Assembly (NCBI GenBank): GCA_035938875.1
Contig: DASZGL010000013.1
Span: 1 to 51,588, forward strand
DNA length: 51,588 nt
Reading direction: 5' to 3'
Source of the DNA: DASZGL01 sp035938875
Lineage (GTDB): Bacteria > Chloroflexota > Dormibacteria > Aeolococcales > Aeolococcaceae
Made by a program: the position numbers and the translations under genes
Notes under the pieces: model-generated
The model's input: only the letters and a program-made list of their open reading frames with translations
What the model was told of the DNA's origin: nothing
The model's database searches: none
Shown here: one piece after another, positions 1 to 6,973 of the stretch
Layout of the letters: every line of letters begins with the position of its first letter
Position numbering within the stretch: the first letter of the stretch is position 1

Positions 1-897
1 TCGTGGCGCAAGCACCTCTCACCGGCGGTGAACGCGGCGACGACGTACTTCTGGCTGAGCCCCGACTGGCAGGACGATTTCCAGGCGGTGTGGCGAGCGG
101 TGGCGGCCCGCTTTCGTGACAACAGCGGCGTCGCCGGCTACGACATCTACAACGAACCGCACCCACTGCCCATCCCACCGCGCCTCTTCGAGGAGCACTG
201 GATGTGGCCGCTCTATGCGCGCTCGATCACCAGCATCGGCAGCGTCGACCCCAACCACCTCTTCATCGTCGAGGGCACGCTGTTCGGCAACTTCGGCACC
301 ACCATCGTCCATCTCGAGGCGCCGCAGCTGGTCTACTCGCCGCACCTCTACACCGGATCTCTGGTGCCGCCAGATTTCAACGGAGACCGCGGGCCACTCA
401 CCGACAAGCTCCGCGACGAGGCCGCCGAGGCTGCCGCGGTTCCGGCGGCGTTCTGGTCAGGTGAGCTGGGGATCGATCGCACCAAGCCCCAGGCCGCGGG
501 TTGGGCCGACGCCGCGCTCGACGCCTACGACGATCTCGGTGTCGGCTGGGCCTGGTGGCAATGGCGAGAGTCGCGCAGCTGGGGAGTTCGTGACGAGAAT
601 GGCATCATCGACACCGCCTTCCTCCGCCACCTGGCCCGCCCCTACGTCCGCGCCGCTCCCTCCGGGGTGCGTGGCGGGCGCGGTGACGGCATGAAGGGCA
701 CGCTGCGCATCGATGTCGACGCCAACCACGGCGACGCCGAGGTCGACATCGCCTGGCCGGGGATGACCCTGCCGGCGCCCGCGCTGACCGGTTCCTGCGT
801 GACGGCGAGCAGCTGGTCGGCGGACACGGCGACGTTGAGCATCACGCTGGCCTCAGGTCGGGGCTGCGCCATTCAACTGACAACCACTCCGGCCTGA
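1..897 (+). CDS. Glycoside hydrolase family 5 (cellulase/endoglycoceramidase-like), 5' truncated by window edge
   Basis: The frame is open from base 1, so the gene begins upstream and only the catalytic C-terminal part is visible. Two GH5 landmarks are seen. YDIYNEPH carries the acid/base Glu at bases 154-156, and SGELGID carries the nucleophile Glu at 463-465. They are about 100 residues apart, as in clan A (beta/alpha)8 enzymes. The WAWWQWRE segment near bases 547-573 resembles the late barrel strand that carries a substrate-stacking Trp. The last ~75 residues look like a small beta-sandwich, as in endoglycoceramidase-like members. The family hydrolyses beta-glycosidic bonds in polysaccharides or glycolipids; the exact substrate cannot be read. 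It converges with the next gene. Confidence 0.85.
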   Translation, partial: SWRKHLSPAVNAATTYFWLSPDWQDDFQAVWRAVAARFRDNSGVAGYDIYNEPHPLPIPPRLFEEHWMWPLYARSITSIGSVDPNHLFIVEGTLFGNFGTTIVHLEAPQLVYSPHLYTGSLVPPDFNGDRGPLTDKLRDEAAEAAAVPAAFWSGELGIDRTKPQAAGWADAALDAYDDLGVGWAWWQWRESRSWGVRDENGIIDTAFLRHLARPYVRAAPSGVRGGRGDGMKGTLRIDVDANHGDAEVDIAWPGMTLPAPALTGSCVTASSWSADTATLSITLASGRGCAIQLTTTPA

Positions 898-913
898 CAG
901 GTCGAGGCGCCGA

Positions 914-2485
914 TCAGCCGGCGGCCGGCGCCCGCAGCCGTCGCCGCCGCGCCAGCATCCGGGGCACAAGCGCCACCGTCACAAGCGCCAATCCGGCCAC
1001 GCGCGCCAGCATCGCCCGGGGAAGCTCAGGCACAACGGTCGAGTTAGCCGCCAGCGGACAGTTGGCGTAGGCACTCGGATCGCACACCGTGACCGCCACT
1101 GGGAAGTTCTCCCCCGAGGCGATCACCGTCGGCGGGTTGGCCGCGGGACCTGTGAACGTGTACTCGAGCAGGCGGCCCAGACCGTCGACAGGCCCGGCGG
1201 AGAACGACTGTCCGGTGATGGTGCCGACGGCGTCGACGGCGACGTGGATGTCGACGATGAAGAGATCACCCTGCGGGTCGAAGGCCATGCCGAACGGGCT
1301 GAACTGGCCGGTCGGCGCCGTCGGCGACGGCGTCGGTGTGGCGTAGGCGGAGGGGATGGGCGCGTGGGTCTGCTGGCCGACCGGGCTCCCGCTGGTGTCG
1401 AACCATGCGACGGCGAAGGTGCCGAAGAGGACGTTGTCGACGGCCCAGCAGGCGCACGCGGGGTCCCAGGCGATGGCCGCGGGGAAGGGCATGCCGTTGT
1501 TCGCGGTGTTGATGAAGGGGGTCGGGGTGACCACGTGGTAGCTGGTCTGGTTACCGTCGGCCACACCCTTGACGGTCGTGGGGCAGTCGGCCTCGGTGGC
1601 GGGCAGCTTGGTCTCGTCGAACTTCAGCACCTCGCCCTGCGGCTGCAGCGTCACAGGGTCGGCCGCGTCGACCGGCAGGAGGACATTGCCGTCTTTGTCG
1701 CTGGCCATGATCCCCGGCTGCTGCAGCCCGCCGCTGCCGTCGACGTGGTGGGTCGACCTGCCGTCGGGCCAGACGTTGCCACCGGTGTCGGGTCCGAAGA
1801 CGATGCAGACGCCGTGGTAGCCGCTGTCTTTGAACCACTCTATGAGCCGTCCGTTGGCCGGCGGTGGATAGGAGCCCTGGGCGGTGCCCAGGTCGACGGC
1901 GAAGAAGTTGCCCCGCTTGTCGAAGACGCAGCCGGTGTACGTCCCCTCGTTGTTGAAGGGACCGTTGTTGCTATCGGGCGGGATATCGCCACCCGCGTTC
2001 GGTCCGGCAACGCCGTACTGCGTCCATTGCGATGACGCCGGTGTCATCTTGTAGGGGCCGGGGACAAACATCGTCTGCCCGGTAAAAGTGCCGTCCGCGT
2101 TGTAGATGGCAACGCCGACCGGTGGCTGCTTACGGGGCAGGAGCGCGCCCTGATTCTGGATCTTGCCGTCGGGGCTCTTCTGGTCCACCCCGGTGGGGTT
2201 GTAGCCGGAGGTGAAGCGACCGCTGCCATCGGGCAGCAGGCACATCTGGCCGTTGGGGTCCCAGGGCTTGACCACCTGCTGCGTCGCCAGGCCTGCATAC
2301 GGCTGCATGTCCGTCGACCAGAAGTCGAGCTCCTCGGTCTGGTCGAAGTAGACGTAGCTTGGTGTCGACGCGGCGTGCACACGCGGCGTCCCGCCGATGG
2401 CCAGCATCACCAATCCCGCAACCGGCAGGCCACGCCATAGACGCCCACGGAGCATCGCGACCATCCCTCCTTGGAGCCCCAGCAT
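914..2485 (-). CDS. Secreted NHL/beta-propeller-like protein with C-terminal membrane anchor
   Basis: 523 aa. The N-terminus has an Arg-containing stretch, a hydrophobic helix (LPVAGLVMLAIGG) and an Ala-X-Ala-type site (VHAAS), so it is a predicted Sec substrate. The body has recurring blade-like units such as GCVFDKRGNFFAVDLG, IMASDKDGNVLLPV and GMAFDPQGDLFIVDIH, suggesting a six-bladed NHL or SMP-30-type propeller; function is unknown. Several Cys suggest extracellular disulfides. The C-terminus is PELPRA, a ~18-residue hydrophobic helix, then an RRRR cluster and a short tail. This looks like a cell-surface anchor or sorting signal. The start could be at residue 8 or 11 (both Met). Confidence 0.75.
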   Translation of the reverse strand: MLGLQGGMVAMLRGRLWRGLPVAGLVMLAIGGTPRVHAASTPSYVYFDQTEELDFWSTDMQPYAGLATQQVVKPWDPNGQMCLLPDGSGRFTSGYNPTGVDQKSPDGKIQNQGALLPRKQPPVGVAIYNADGTFTGQTMFVPGPYKMTPASSQWTQYGVAGPNAGGDIPPDSNNGPFNNEGTYTGCVFDKRGNFFAVDLGTAQGSYPPPANGRLIEWFKDSGYHGVCIVFGPDTGGNVWPDGRSTHHVDGSGGLQQPGIMASDKDGNVLLPVDAADPVTLQPQGEVLKFDETKLPATEADCPTTVKGVADGNQTSYHVVTPTPFINTANNGMPFPAAIAWDPACACWAVDNVLFGTFAVAWFDTSGSPVGQQTHAPIPSAYATPTPSPTAPTGQFSPFGMAFDPQGDLFIVDIHVAVDAVGTITGQSFSAGPVDGLGRLLEYTFTGPAANPPTVIASGENFPVAVTVCDPSAYANCPLAANSTVVPELPRAMLARVAGLALVTVALVPRMLARRRRLRAPAAG

Positions 2486-2515
2486 CCTGAGCGGTTAACG
2501 CCGCCAGGGGTCAAA

Positions 2516-2547
2516 CCCTGCGCCGCCGCGATCTCCGGGGCGCAGGG
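2516..2547 (-). terminator. Perfect 9-bp hairpin downstream of the REC-only gene
   Basis: CCCTGCGCC (2516-2524) and GGCGCAGGG (2539-2547) form a perfect 9-bp stem with a 14-nt loop. On the minus strand the stem is followed by TTTG. It lies ~50 nt after the stop of the response regulator ending at 2595 and before the secreted gene starting at 2485. A terminator between the two is the simplest reading. A leader structure for the secreted gene is the alternative. Confidence 0.45.
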
Positions 2548-2594
2548 CTTCTCGCTCGTTGCTCCTTCCTGGCGAGCCGTCTCTCCCCTCTGGG

Positions 2595-3038
2595 CTAGCG
2601 CCCGATCCACTCCTCGATGCTCCCTGCCACCGAGCTGGGAGTGGTGTTCGCCTTGACCAGGTACTCGGTGGCGCCGAGCGACAGGCTGCGCTCGACGAGC
2701 TCCCGGTCCACGTAGTTGCTCAGGATGACGACGGGGATATGCGCGAGGAGAGGGTCGGCACGAATCTCGGTCAGCACCTCCATGCCATCCTTGTTGGGCA
2801 TCCGGATGTCGAGGAAGATGATGTCCGGCTGGTGCTCCCTGGCCATGGTCAGGCCCTCGTCACCGTCGGCCGCGGTGAGCACGCGATAGCCGTCGACGGA
2901 CAGCCTGAGCTGGTACATGTCGCGGATGTCGACGTCGTCCTCGATGAGCAGCACCTCGATGACCTCGTCATCGCCGGCAGGTACCTCCGCCGCCGGCCGA
3001 GACTCCACGTGAGCGTGGTCCATTCGGACGGTGACCAT
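2595..3038 (-). CDS. Single-domain response regulator (CheY/REC type)
   Basis: 147 aa consisting of one receiver domain (about residues 28-145) with no output domain. The acidic pocket is E33/D34/D35, the phosphoacceptor is D77 in LDIRMP, the switch residue is S107 (VVILSN) and the conserved Lys is K129. All catalytic residues are intact, so phosphorylation-dependent signalling by protein-protein contact is expected. The first 25 residues are a disordered leader, so Met6 is a possible alternative start. It is divergent from an OmpR-type regulator, with a palindrome between them. No histidine kinase is adjacent. Confidence 0.9.
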   Translation of the reverse strand: MVTVRMDHAHVESRPAAEVPAGDDEVIEVLLIEDDVDIRDMYQLRLSVDGYRVLTAADGDEGLTMAREHQPDIIFLDIRMPNKDGMEVLTEIRADPLLAHIPVVILSNYVDRELVERSLSLGATEYLVKANTTPSSVAGSIEEWIGR

Positions 3039-3049
3039 ACCCGCGAATA

Positions 3050-3067
3050 CCTGTCAGGACTGACAGG
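3050..3067. promoter_or_regulatory. 18-bp inverted repeat between divergent regulators
   Basis: CCTGTCAG (3050-3057), 2-bp spacer, CTGACAGG (3060-3067): perfect 8-bp arms. It starts 12 bp upstream of the REC-only gene and ends 57 bp upstream of the OmpR-type start at 3124. The position fits an operator for one of the two flanking regulators, but binding is inference. Confidence 0.5.
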
Positions 3068-3123
3068 ATATGGCTGTCTTTCCCATCAGTATCGATAGGC
3101 GCCAGGTGACAGAATCGGCCGGC

Positions 3124-3855
3124 ATGCCCACGCGGGTTGTCGCCTTCGACCCCTCGCCGGAGTACCGCAGCGTTGTCGGCTGCCTCCTCGAGCAGACCGA
3201 TGCCTACGAGCTGGTGGAATGCGAAACCGCGACGGAGCTGTCCGCCGCCATCGCCGAGGCGCCGCCGGGGTTGGTCCTGGTCAGCTTCGCCGACCTCCCC
3301 GGTGGTGAGGACGGCCTCGCCGAATTGCGCCGATCCGTTGACGCTCCGATCGTGGCCTTCGTCCAGGACCGCGACGAGACCAAGCGCGCCCTGCGTGGTG
3401 GCGCGGACTACGACCTCCCCAAACCGTTCGACCCCGAGATCTTCATGGTCGCCATGGAGGCGGTCATGCGTCGCACCAGCAACAGCCCCGCAACCCTGCT
3501 GCCCACGGCGGGGCCGGCGTTCGTCGACGGCCTGAGGGTCTACCCCGATCGTCGCACCGTCGAGCGCGACGGCCGCCGACAGACGCTCAGCCACTCCGAG
3601 TGGCAGCTGTTCGCCTTTCTCATCGCCAACCCGGGCCGCGTGTTCAGCCGCCGCGAGCTCGCCGCCGGGGCGTGGGGACCGGGGTACGCCACGCGCGTGC
3701 GCCAGGCCGAGCTCTACGTCTCTCGCGTGCGTCGCAAGGTGGAGCGGAACCCACGCTCCCCCCAGATCCTCGAGACGGTACGCGGCCGGGGCTACAGGTT
3801 TACCGCAGAGCTGACCGCAACTCCGCCGGCGACGAGCTCGGCCACCCGGTCCTAG
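3124..3855 (+). CDS. OmpR-family winged-helix regulator with degenerate receiver
   Basis: About 243 aa from ATG 3124; an upstream in-frame ATG at 3070 would run through the regulatory region. The N-terminal receiver-like domain lacks the usual phosphoacceptor. Where a typical D-L-M-L-P-G is expected, the sequence is VLVSFADLPG, with Ser54 at the usual Asp position. The N-terminal acidic pair is reduced to AFDPSP. The Lys of the LPKPF motif is kept. The C-terminal domain (about 135-235) is a canonical Trans_reg_C winged helix, with LSHSEWQLFAFLI, RRELAAGAWG, a recognition helix around YVSRVRRKVE, and the wing ETVRGRGYRF. It probably acts without phosphorylation or is controlled by other contacts. 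Confidence 0.87.
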   Translation: MPTRVVAFDPSPEYRSVVGCLLEQTDAYELVECETATELSAAIAEAPPGLVLVSFADLPGGEDGLAELRRSVDAPIVAFVQDRDETKRALRGGADYDLPKPFDPEIFMVAMEAVMRRTSNSPATLLPTAGPAFVDGLRVYPDRRTVERDGRRQTLSHSEWQLFAFLIANPGRVFSRRELAAGAWGPGYATRVRQAELYVSRVRRKVERNPRSPQILETVRGRGYRFTAELTATPPATSSATRS

Positions 3856-3911
3856 GCGCGCGTCTGGCGACCAAGTCCCGTCGAGGCAGGATCCCGGTAA
3901 GACGCGTTCGA

Positions 3912-3944
3912 CCCGGGCCCATCTAGGCGGCGTCCAAGCCCGGG
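3912..3944. terminator. Hairpin between convergent genes
   Basis: CCCGGGC (3912-3918) pairs with GCCCGGG (3938-3944) around a 19-nt loop. It lies between the end of the OmpR-type regulator and the end of a small minus-strand ORF. There is no clear U-tract. It may serve as a bidirectional terminator. Confidence 0.3.
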
Positions 3945-3945
3945 A

Positions 3946-4188
3946 TCAGGGAATACGCACGAGGAGGAGTCGCCCGCGAGCTACACGCAGAACGGTATCG
4001 AGCGGCAGGGTCGCGCTGTCACCCGCGCCCGGCTCGAGCTCGAGGACGACGACGTCCGGACCGAAGTCGCGGACCGCGTCGACGAGCTCGTCGATGGTTT
4101 CCTCGCCGTCGGCGGCCGCACCGTCCGGCACGCGCTGCGGTCCTCCGTCAGCTCCGCGACTCGATGCCGTGGCCTCCCCCTCTCTCAT
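3946..4188 (-). CDS. Small hypothetical protein (uncertain)
   Basis: 80 aa if started at ATG 4188; the frame stays open to an ATG at 4332. The C-terminal half (ETIDELVDAVRDFGPDVVVLELEPG, shown here only in part: DAVRDFGPDVVVLELEPG) resembles an alpha/beta segment of a receiver or USP-like fold. The N-terminal part is low complexity. No homolog is recognised. It fills the otherwise empty stretch between the regulator and the tRNA-Ser pair. Coding status is uncertain. Confidence 0.3.
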   Translation of the reverse strand: MREGEATASSRGADGGPQRVPDGAAADGEETIDELVDAVRDFGPDVVVLELEPGAGDSATLPLDTVLRVARGRLLLVRIP

Positions 4189-4353
4189 TGCCCCGAGCCC
4201 CCCCAGCCCGCCGGCCGATTCCCTCGACGTACTCATACCACATGCCCGCCGGCTGCGGGCGATTGACCGCCCGCACGCCTCGGACCGGAAACAACGCGAC
4301 CGCCGCACAGCCATTTCTTCGCAGTCGGACAATGCGGTCGATTGGCTGCGCTC

Positions 4354-4446
4354 TGGCGGAGCGAGAGGGATTCGAACCCTCGATACGAGTTACCCCGTAT
4401 ACCGCATTTCCAGTGCGGCGCCCTCGACCAACTAGGCGATCGCTCC
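4354..4446 (-). tRNA. tRNA-Ser(GGA)
   Basis: Read on the minus strand: acceptor GGAGCGA/TCGCTCC, D arm GCCT...GGGC, anticodon loop CTGGAAA (anticodon GGA), a long class II variable arm, T arm GAGGG-TTCGAAT-CCCTC, discriminator G and encoded CCA (4356-4354). The long variable arm confirms a serine tRNA. Confidence 0.95.
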
Positions 4447-4521
4447 GGCGGGATTGTACCCGCGAGATCGCGTCGCTTTGGCGCGAAGCAGTCGCGGAAG
4501 CGGCGTGTAGACTCCCGCGCC

Positions 4522-4610
<89 letters not shown>

Positions 4611-4681
4611 GAGCGCCCGACGAGCCCAGCGCCTGGCTCTGTCTGTTGCGCTCATCCCCCGGTGAGAGGAACATCGCATCG

Positions 4682-5062
4682 ATGCCAACAGATGTCACCG
4701 TCATCTTCGATGACAGCCCCGGGCAGTTGGCGCGTCTCGGCGAGGTCGCGGGCGACGCCGGCGTGAACATCCAGGGCCTTGCTGCCTTCACGGGAGAGGG
4801 GCGTGGCATCGTGCACGTCTTGATCGACGACGATGCCGCAGCCCGGTTTCGAGACGCGCTGGGCCACGCCGGCATCGGGATCGCCGATGAGCGTGCCGTG
4901 CTTGTCGTCGACGTCGAAGACCGGCCCGGCACCCTCGGGGAGCTCACCCGGCAGCTGGCCGACGCCAACGTCAACATCGAGCTCGCGTACACGACGTTTG
5001 GCGGGGTGAAGGTCGTCATCGCCACCGACGACCTCGAGAACGCCCAGGCCGCGCTCAGCTAA
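4682..5062 (+). CDS. Tandem ACT-domain protein
   Basis: 126 aa from ATG 4682, preceded by GAGAGGA. Two ACT modules are visible. Residues ~3-65 contain VTVIFDDSPGQLARLGEVAG and a beta strand ending in VHVLIDD. Residues ~70-126 contain LVVDVEDRPGTLGELTRQLA followed by NVNIELAYTTFGG. Both keep the ligand-loop Gly after DxPG. ACT pairs bind small ligands, usually amino acids, and this one has no enzyme domain attached, so a regulatory role is expected. An in-frame ATG at 4646 lies too close to the tRNA to be preferred. Confidence 0.85.
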   Translation: MPTDVTVIFDDSPGQLARLGEVAGDAGVNIQGLAAFTGEGRGIVHVLIDDDAAARFRDALGHAGIGIADERAVLVVDVEDRPGTLGELTRQLADANVNIELAYTTFGGVKVVIATDDLENAQAALS

Positions 5063-5102
5063 AAGTTCCCTTCACGTCAGCCTGGCCATCGACAATGGCG
5101 GT

Positions 5103-5780
5103 GTGCTCCGCGTGTTCCTGGTCACCGTTACGGTCGCCATCTCGCTGCTGGTGGGTCCCGCTCCGGCGGCCGGCCAAGCACGCGTGGCGGCACTGGAGGT
5201 GCCCACTGTCGGCGATGATCTTGGTCCGGTCATGCAGACCTGCGAACGGGGACGTGGGCACACGACCCCGACATCGGCCCAGGATTGCCTCGTCTGGGGC
5301 GGCGATACTCCGGTGAACGTCGTGCTGGTCCTGCGCGCACCGGACGACGTGGCCAAGCTGGCACCGGCGTGGGCACCGTCATGGCGACCAGCGCATGGGC
5401 ACTGGCTTGTCGCCAGGGGGCGGGTACTCTCGGAGTGCGGCACCGCCTCCGCCCCGGCAACGACGCTGCAGATCGAGCAGCGCCTGGACCCGGTCACCAG
5501 GTTCCACCTGAAGTTCGCCCAGGTGAGCTGCAGCGACGGGGTGACCCGGGTGGCGTTCGGCAGCGCGCACACCGACGTCTACGACAAGCGCCGCTGCGGA
5601 GGCGACCACGCCGTGAGTTTCGACTCGGCGCGAGAGGCGTTCGTGCGATCCGTGCTGAAGGCCAATCCCAGGGCGCACGTGACCTATCGCAAAGATCACC
5701 CGGTCTCCGCTCTGTACCAAGGCGGATGTGACCAACCTGTGAGCAGCGACGGACGGGTGGCGTACCTGGTGGTCGGCTGA
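5103..5780 (+). CDS. Secreted protein of unknown function
   Basis: 225 aa from GTG 5103. The N-terminus is a clear signal peptide: RVFLVTVTVAISLLVG, then APAAGQA as a likely cleavage site. The mature part has about six Cys (for example QTCERG, SQDC-like AQDCLVWGG, SECG, VSCSD, RRCGG, GGCDQ), consistent with exported, disulfide-stabilised structure. No family is recognised. A GTG start with no strong Shine-Dalgarno makes the exact start uncertain. Confidence 0.65.
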   Translation: MLRVFLVTVTVAISLLVGPAPAAGQARVAALEVPTVGDDLGPVMQTCERGRGHTTPTSAQDCLVWGGDTPVNVVLVLRAPDDVAKLAPAWAPSWRPAHGHWLVARGRVLSECGTASAPATTLQIEQRLDPVTRFHLKFAQVSCSDGVTRVAFGSAHTDVYDKRRCGGDHAVSFDSAREAFVRSVLKANPRAHVTYRKDHPVSALYQGGCDQPVSSDGRVAYLVVG

Positions 5781-5800
5781 GCTGCGCCGGCGCCAGGACG

Positions 5801-6358
5801 CTAGGTCAGCGTGATCTCGATCTCGAGCACGCCACCGCTCGTCGACACCGTGCGTCGAGGCGCGCCGAGTCTGCGCAGCGTGGCCAGCATGGCCGTGTTC
5901 GACCACATCATGGTGGCGCGCAGGCGGCTGATCCCCTCCTCTCGCGCGCGTTCGGCGAGACGGCGCAGCAGCGCCGAGCCGATCCCGTGGCGCTGCCAGT
6001 CGTCGACGACGGCGACGGCGACGTCGGCGACGTCGGGCTGCTGGGGATCACGGATGAAACGAGCCACGCCGGTGCCTTCGTGGCCGATCACGGCGACGAT
6101 GGCTTCGTGATCGTGATGGTCGACGTCGGTGAAGTAGCGGATCTCCTTCTCGGAGAGCGACGGCTTGGGGCCGAGAAATCGCTTCACCCGTGATTCCAGG
6201 CCGAGGTGCTCGAATCCGACGAGATAGAACTCACGGTCGACGGGCGTCATCGGCCGGAGCAGGGCTCGGCGGCCATCACGCAGGGTCACCCGGACTGCCT
6301 GCGACGGCGTCGAACGCAGCGCGGCCCAGCCGCCGGCGCCCATCATCACCTCAGCCAT
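5801..6358 (-). CDS. GNAT-family N-acetyltransferase
   Basis: 185 aa with a single GNAT domain (about residues 22-175). The acetyl-CoA pyrophosphate loop is DDWQRHGIGSALLRRL, matching the Q/RxxGxG/A motif, preceded by the beta strand DVAVAVVDD. EGISRLRATMMWSNTAML matches the second half of the fold. The N-terminal region TLRDGRRALLRPMTPVDREFY resembles acetyltransferases that act on proteins or small molecules. The substrate is unknown. It is divergent from an HxlR regulator, with overlapping promoters and operator dyads between them, so it is a likely target of that regulator. Confidence 0.88.
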   Translation of the reverse strand: MAEVMMGAGGWAALRSTPSQAVRVTLRDGRRALLRPMTPVDREFYLVGFEHLGLESRVKRFLGPKPSLSEKEIRYFTDVDHHDHEAIVAVIGHEGTGVARFIRDPQQPDVADVAVAVVDDWQRHGIGSALLRRLAERAREEGISRLRATMMWSNTAMLATLRRLGAPRRTVSTSGGVLEIEITLT

Positions 6359-6383
6359 CGCCGACCCTCCGTTGGCCTGGGTT

Positions 6384-6402
6384 GGGTTGCTTCATGCAAC
6401 CC
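6384..6402. promoter_or_regulatory. Operator dyad 1 (HxlR candidate)
   Basis: GGGTTGC (6384-6390), 5 bp, GCAACCC (6396-6402): perfect 7-bp arms. It lies just downstream of the predicted -10 of the acetyltransferase promoter. It shares the core GTTGC-N5-GCAAC with the dyad at 6421-6435; centres are 35 bp apart. Confidence 0.6.
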
Positions 6403-6405
6403 CTA

Positions 6406-6434
6406 ACCCTAGCAACGTCAGTTGCGTTATGCAA
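6406..6434 (-). promoter_or_regulatory. Promoter of the acetyltransferase gene
   Basis: On the minus strand, TTGCAT (6434-6429) and TAGGGT (6411-6406) are separated by exactly 17 bp, leading to the ATG at 6358. The -35 lies inside operator dyad 2. Confidence 0.5.
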
Positions 6435-6435
6435 C
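6421..6435. promoter_or_regulatory. Operator dyad 2 (HxlR candidate), over both -35 elements
   Basis: GTTGC (6421-6425), GTTAT, GCAAC (6431-6435). It covers the predicted -35 of both divergent promoters. A third half-site pairing, GCAAC-GTCA-GTTGC (6412-6425), shares its right arm. Binding at this dyad would block both genes. Confidence 0.6.
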
Positions 6436-6450
6436 CCTCTTGGGTAAGAT
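6422..6450 (+). promoter_or_regulatory. Promoter of the HxlR gene, apparently leaderless
   Basis: TTGCGT (6422-6427), a 17-bp spacer and TAAGAT (6445-6450). The ATG at 6458 is 8 nt after the -10, so transcription would begin at or next to the start codon. Confidence 0.55.
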
Positions 6451-6457
6451 CGCGAGG

Positions 6458-6964
6458 ATGCGACGAACGTCCTTTGCCGGCATGCAGTGCTCGGTGGCCC
6501 GCACCCTGGAGATCGTCGGCGAGTGGTGGACGATCCTCATCCTTCGAGACGCCTTCTGCGGTGTGCGGCGCTTCGACGACTTCCAGCGTCGTTCGGGCAT
6601 CGCCCGCAACATCCTCACCGACCGCCTCCAGACCCTCGTCGACAGCGGCATCCTGGAGCGGCGCCGCTACCAGGAGCGCCCCGAGCGCTTTGAGTACCGC
6701 CTGACCGAGAAGGGCAAGGACCTCTACCCCGTCGTCATCGGCCTGCTTCGCTGGGGTGATCGCTGGGCGACGGAGGGCGAGCCCGGCCCTCCGGTGGTGC
6801 TGACCCACATCCCCTGCGAACACGACGTCACGCCCGAACTTGCCTGCTCCGCGTGCCATGAGCCGGTGACCGCCAACTCCATGCGCTGGCGCTACAGCGA
6901 GCACGTGCCCTTGGAGCACCGCCTCGTCCTCGCCGGCGTGGTCCAGGGGTCGGCAGCCGGCTGA
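6458..6964 (+). CDS. HxlR-family transcriptional regulator with C-terminal Cys motif
   Basis: 168 aa from ATG 6458. The winged helix-turn-helix spans about residues 7-100: CSVARTLEIVGEWWTILILRD, RRFDDFQRRSGIARNILTDRL (seen in part), LVDSGILERRRY, YRLTEKGKDLYPV. This is the classic HxlR/MarR-like layout. The C-terminal ~60 residues carry HIPCEHDV and ACSACHEPV, a possible metal or redox-sensitive site, as in several HxlR proteins. An in-frame ATG at 6422 is disfavoured because it lies on the -35. The regulator probably represses itself and the divergent acetyltransferase. Confidence 0.92.
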   Translation: MRRTSFAGMQCSVARTLEIVGEWWTILILRDAFCGVRRFDDFQRRSGIARNILTDRLQTLVDSGILERRRYQERPERFEYRLTEKGKDLYPVVIGLLRWGDRWATEGEPGPPVVLTHIPCEHDVTPELACSACHEPVTANSMRWRYSEHVPLEHRLVLAGVVQGSAAG

Positions 6965-6973
6965 CCAGGTTGG

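Noticed and set aside
914..1060. PEP-CTERM/exosortase signal in the propeller protein
   Set aside because: The tail has PELPRA rather than a canonical PEP motif directly before the helix, and no exosortase is in the window; kept as an unclassified anchor.
1244..2035. 263-aa plus-strand frame inside the secreted propeller gene
   Set aside because: Val/Gly/Asp-rich shadow of the real minus-strand gene, which has a signal peptide and repeat structure.
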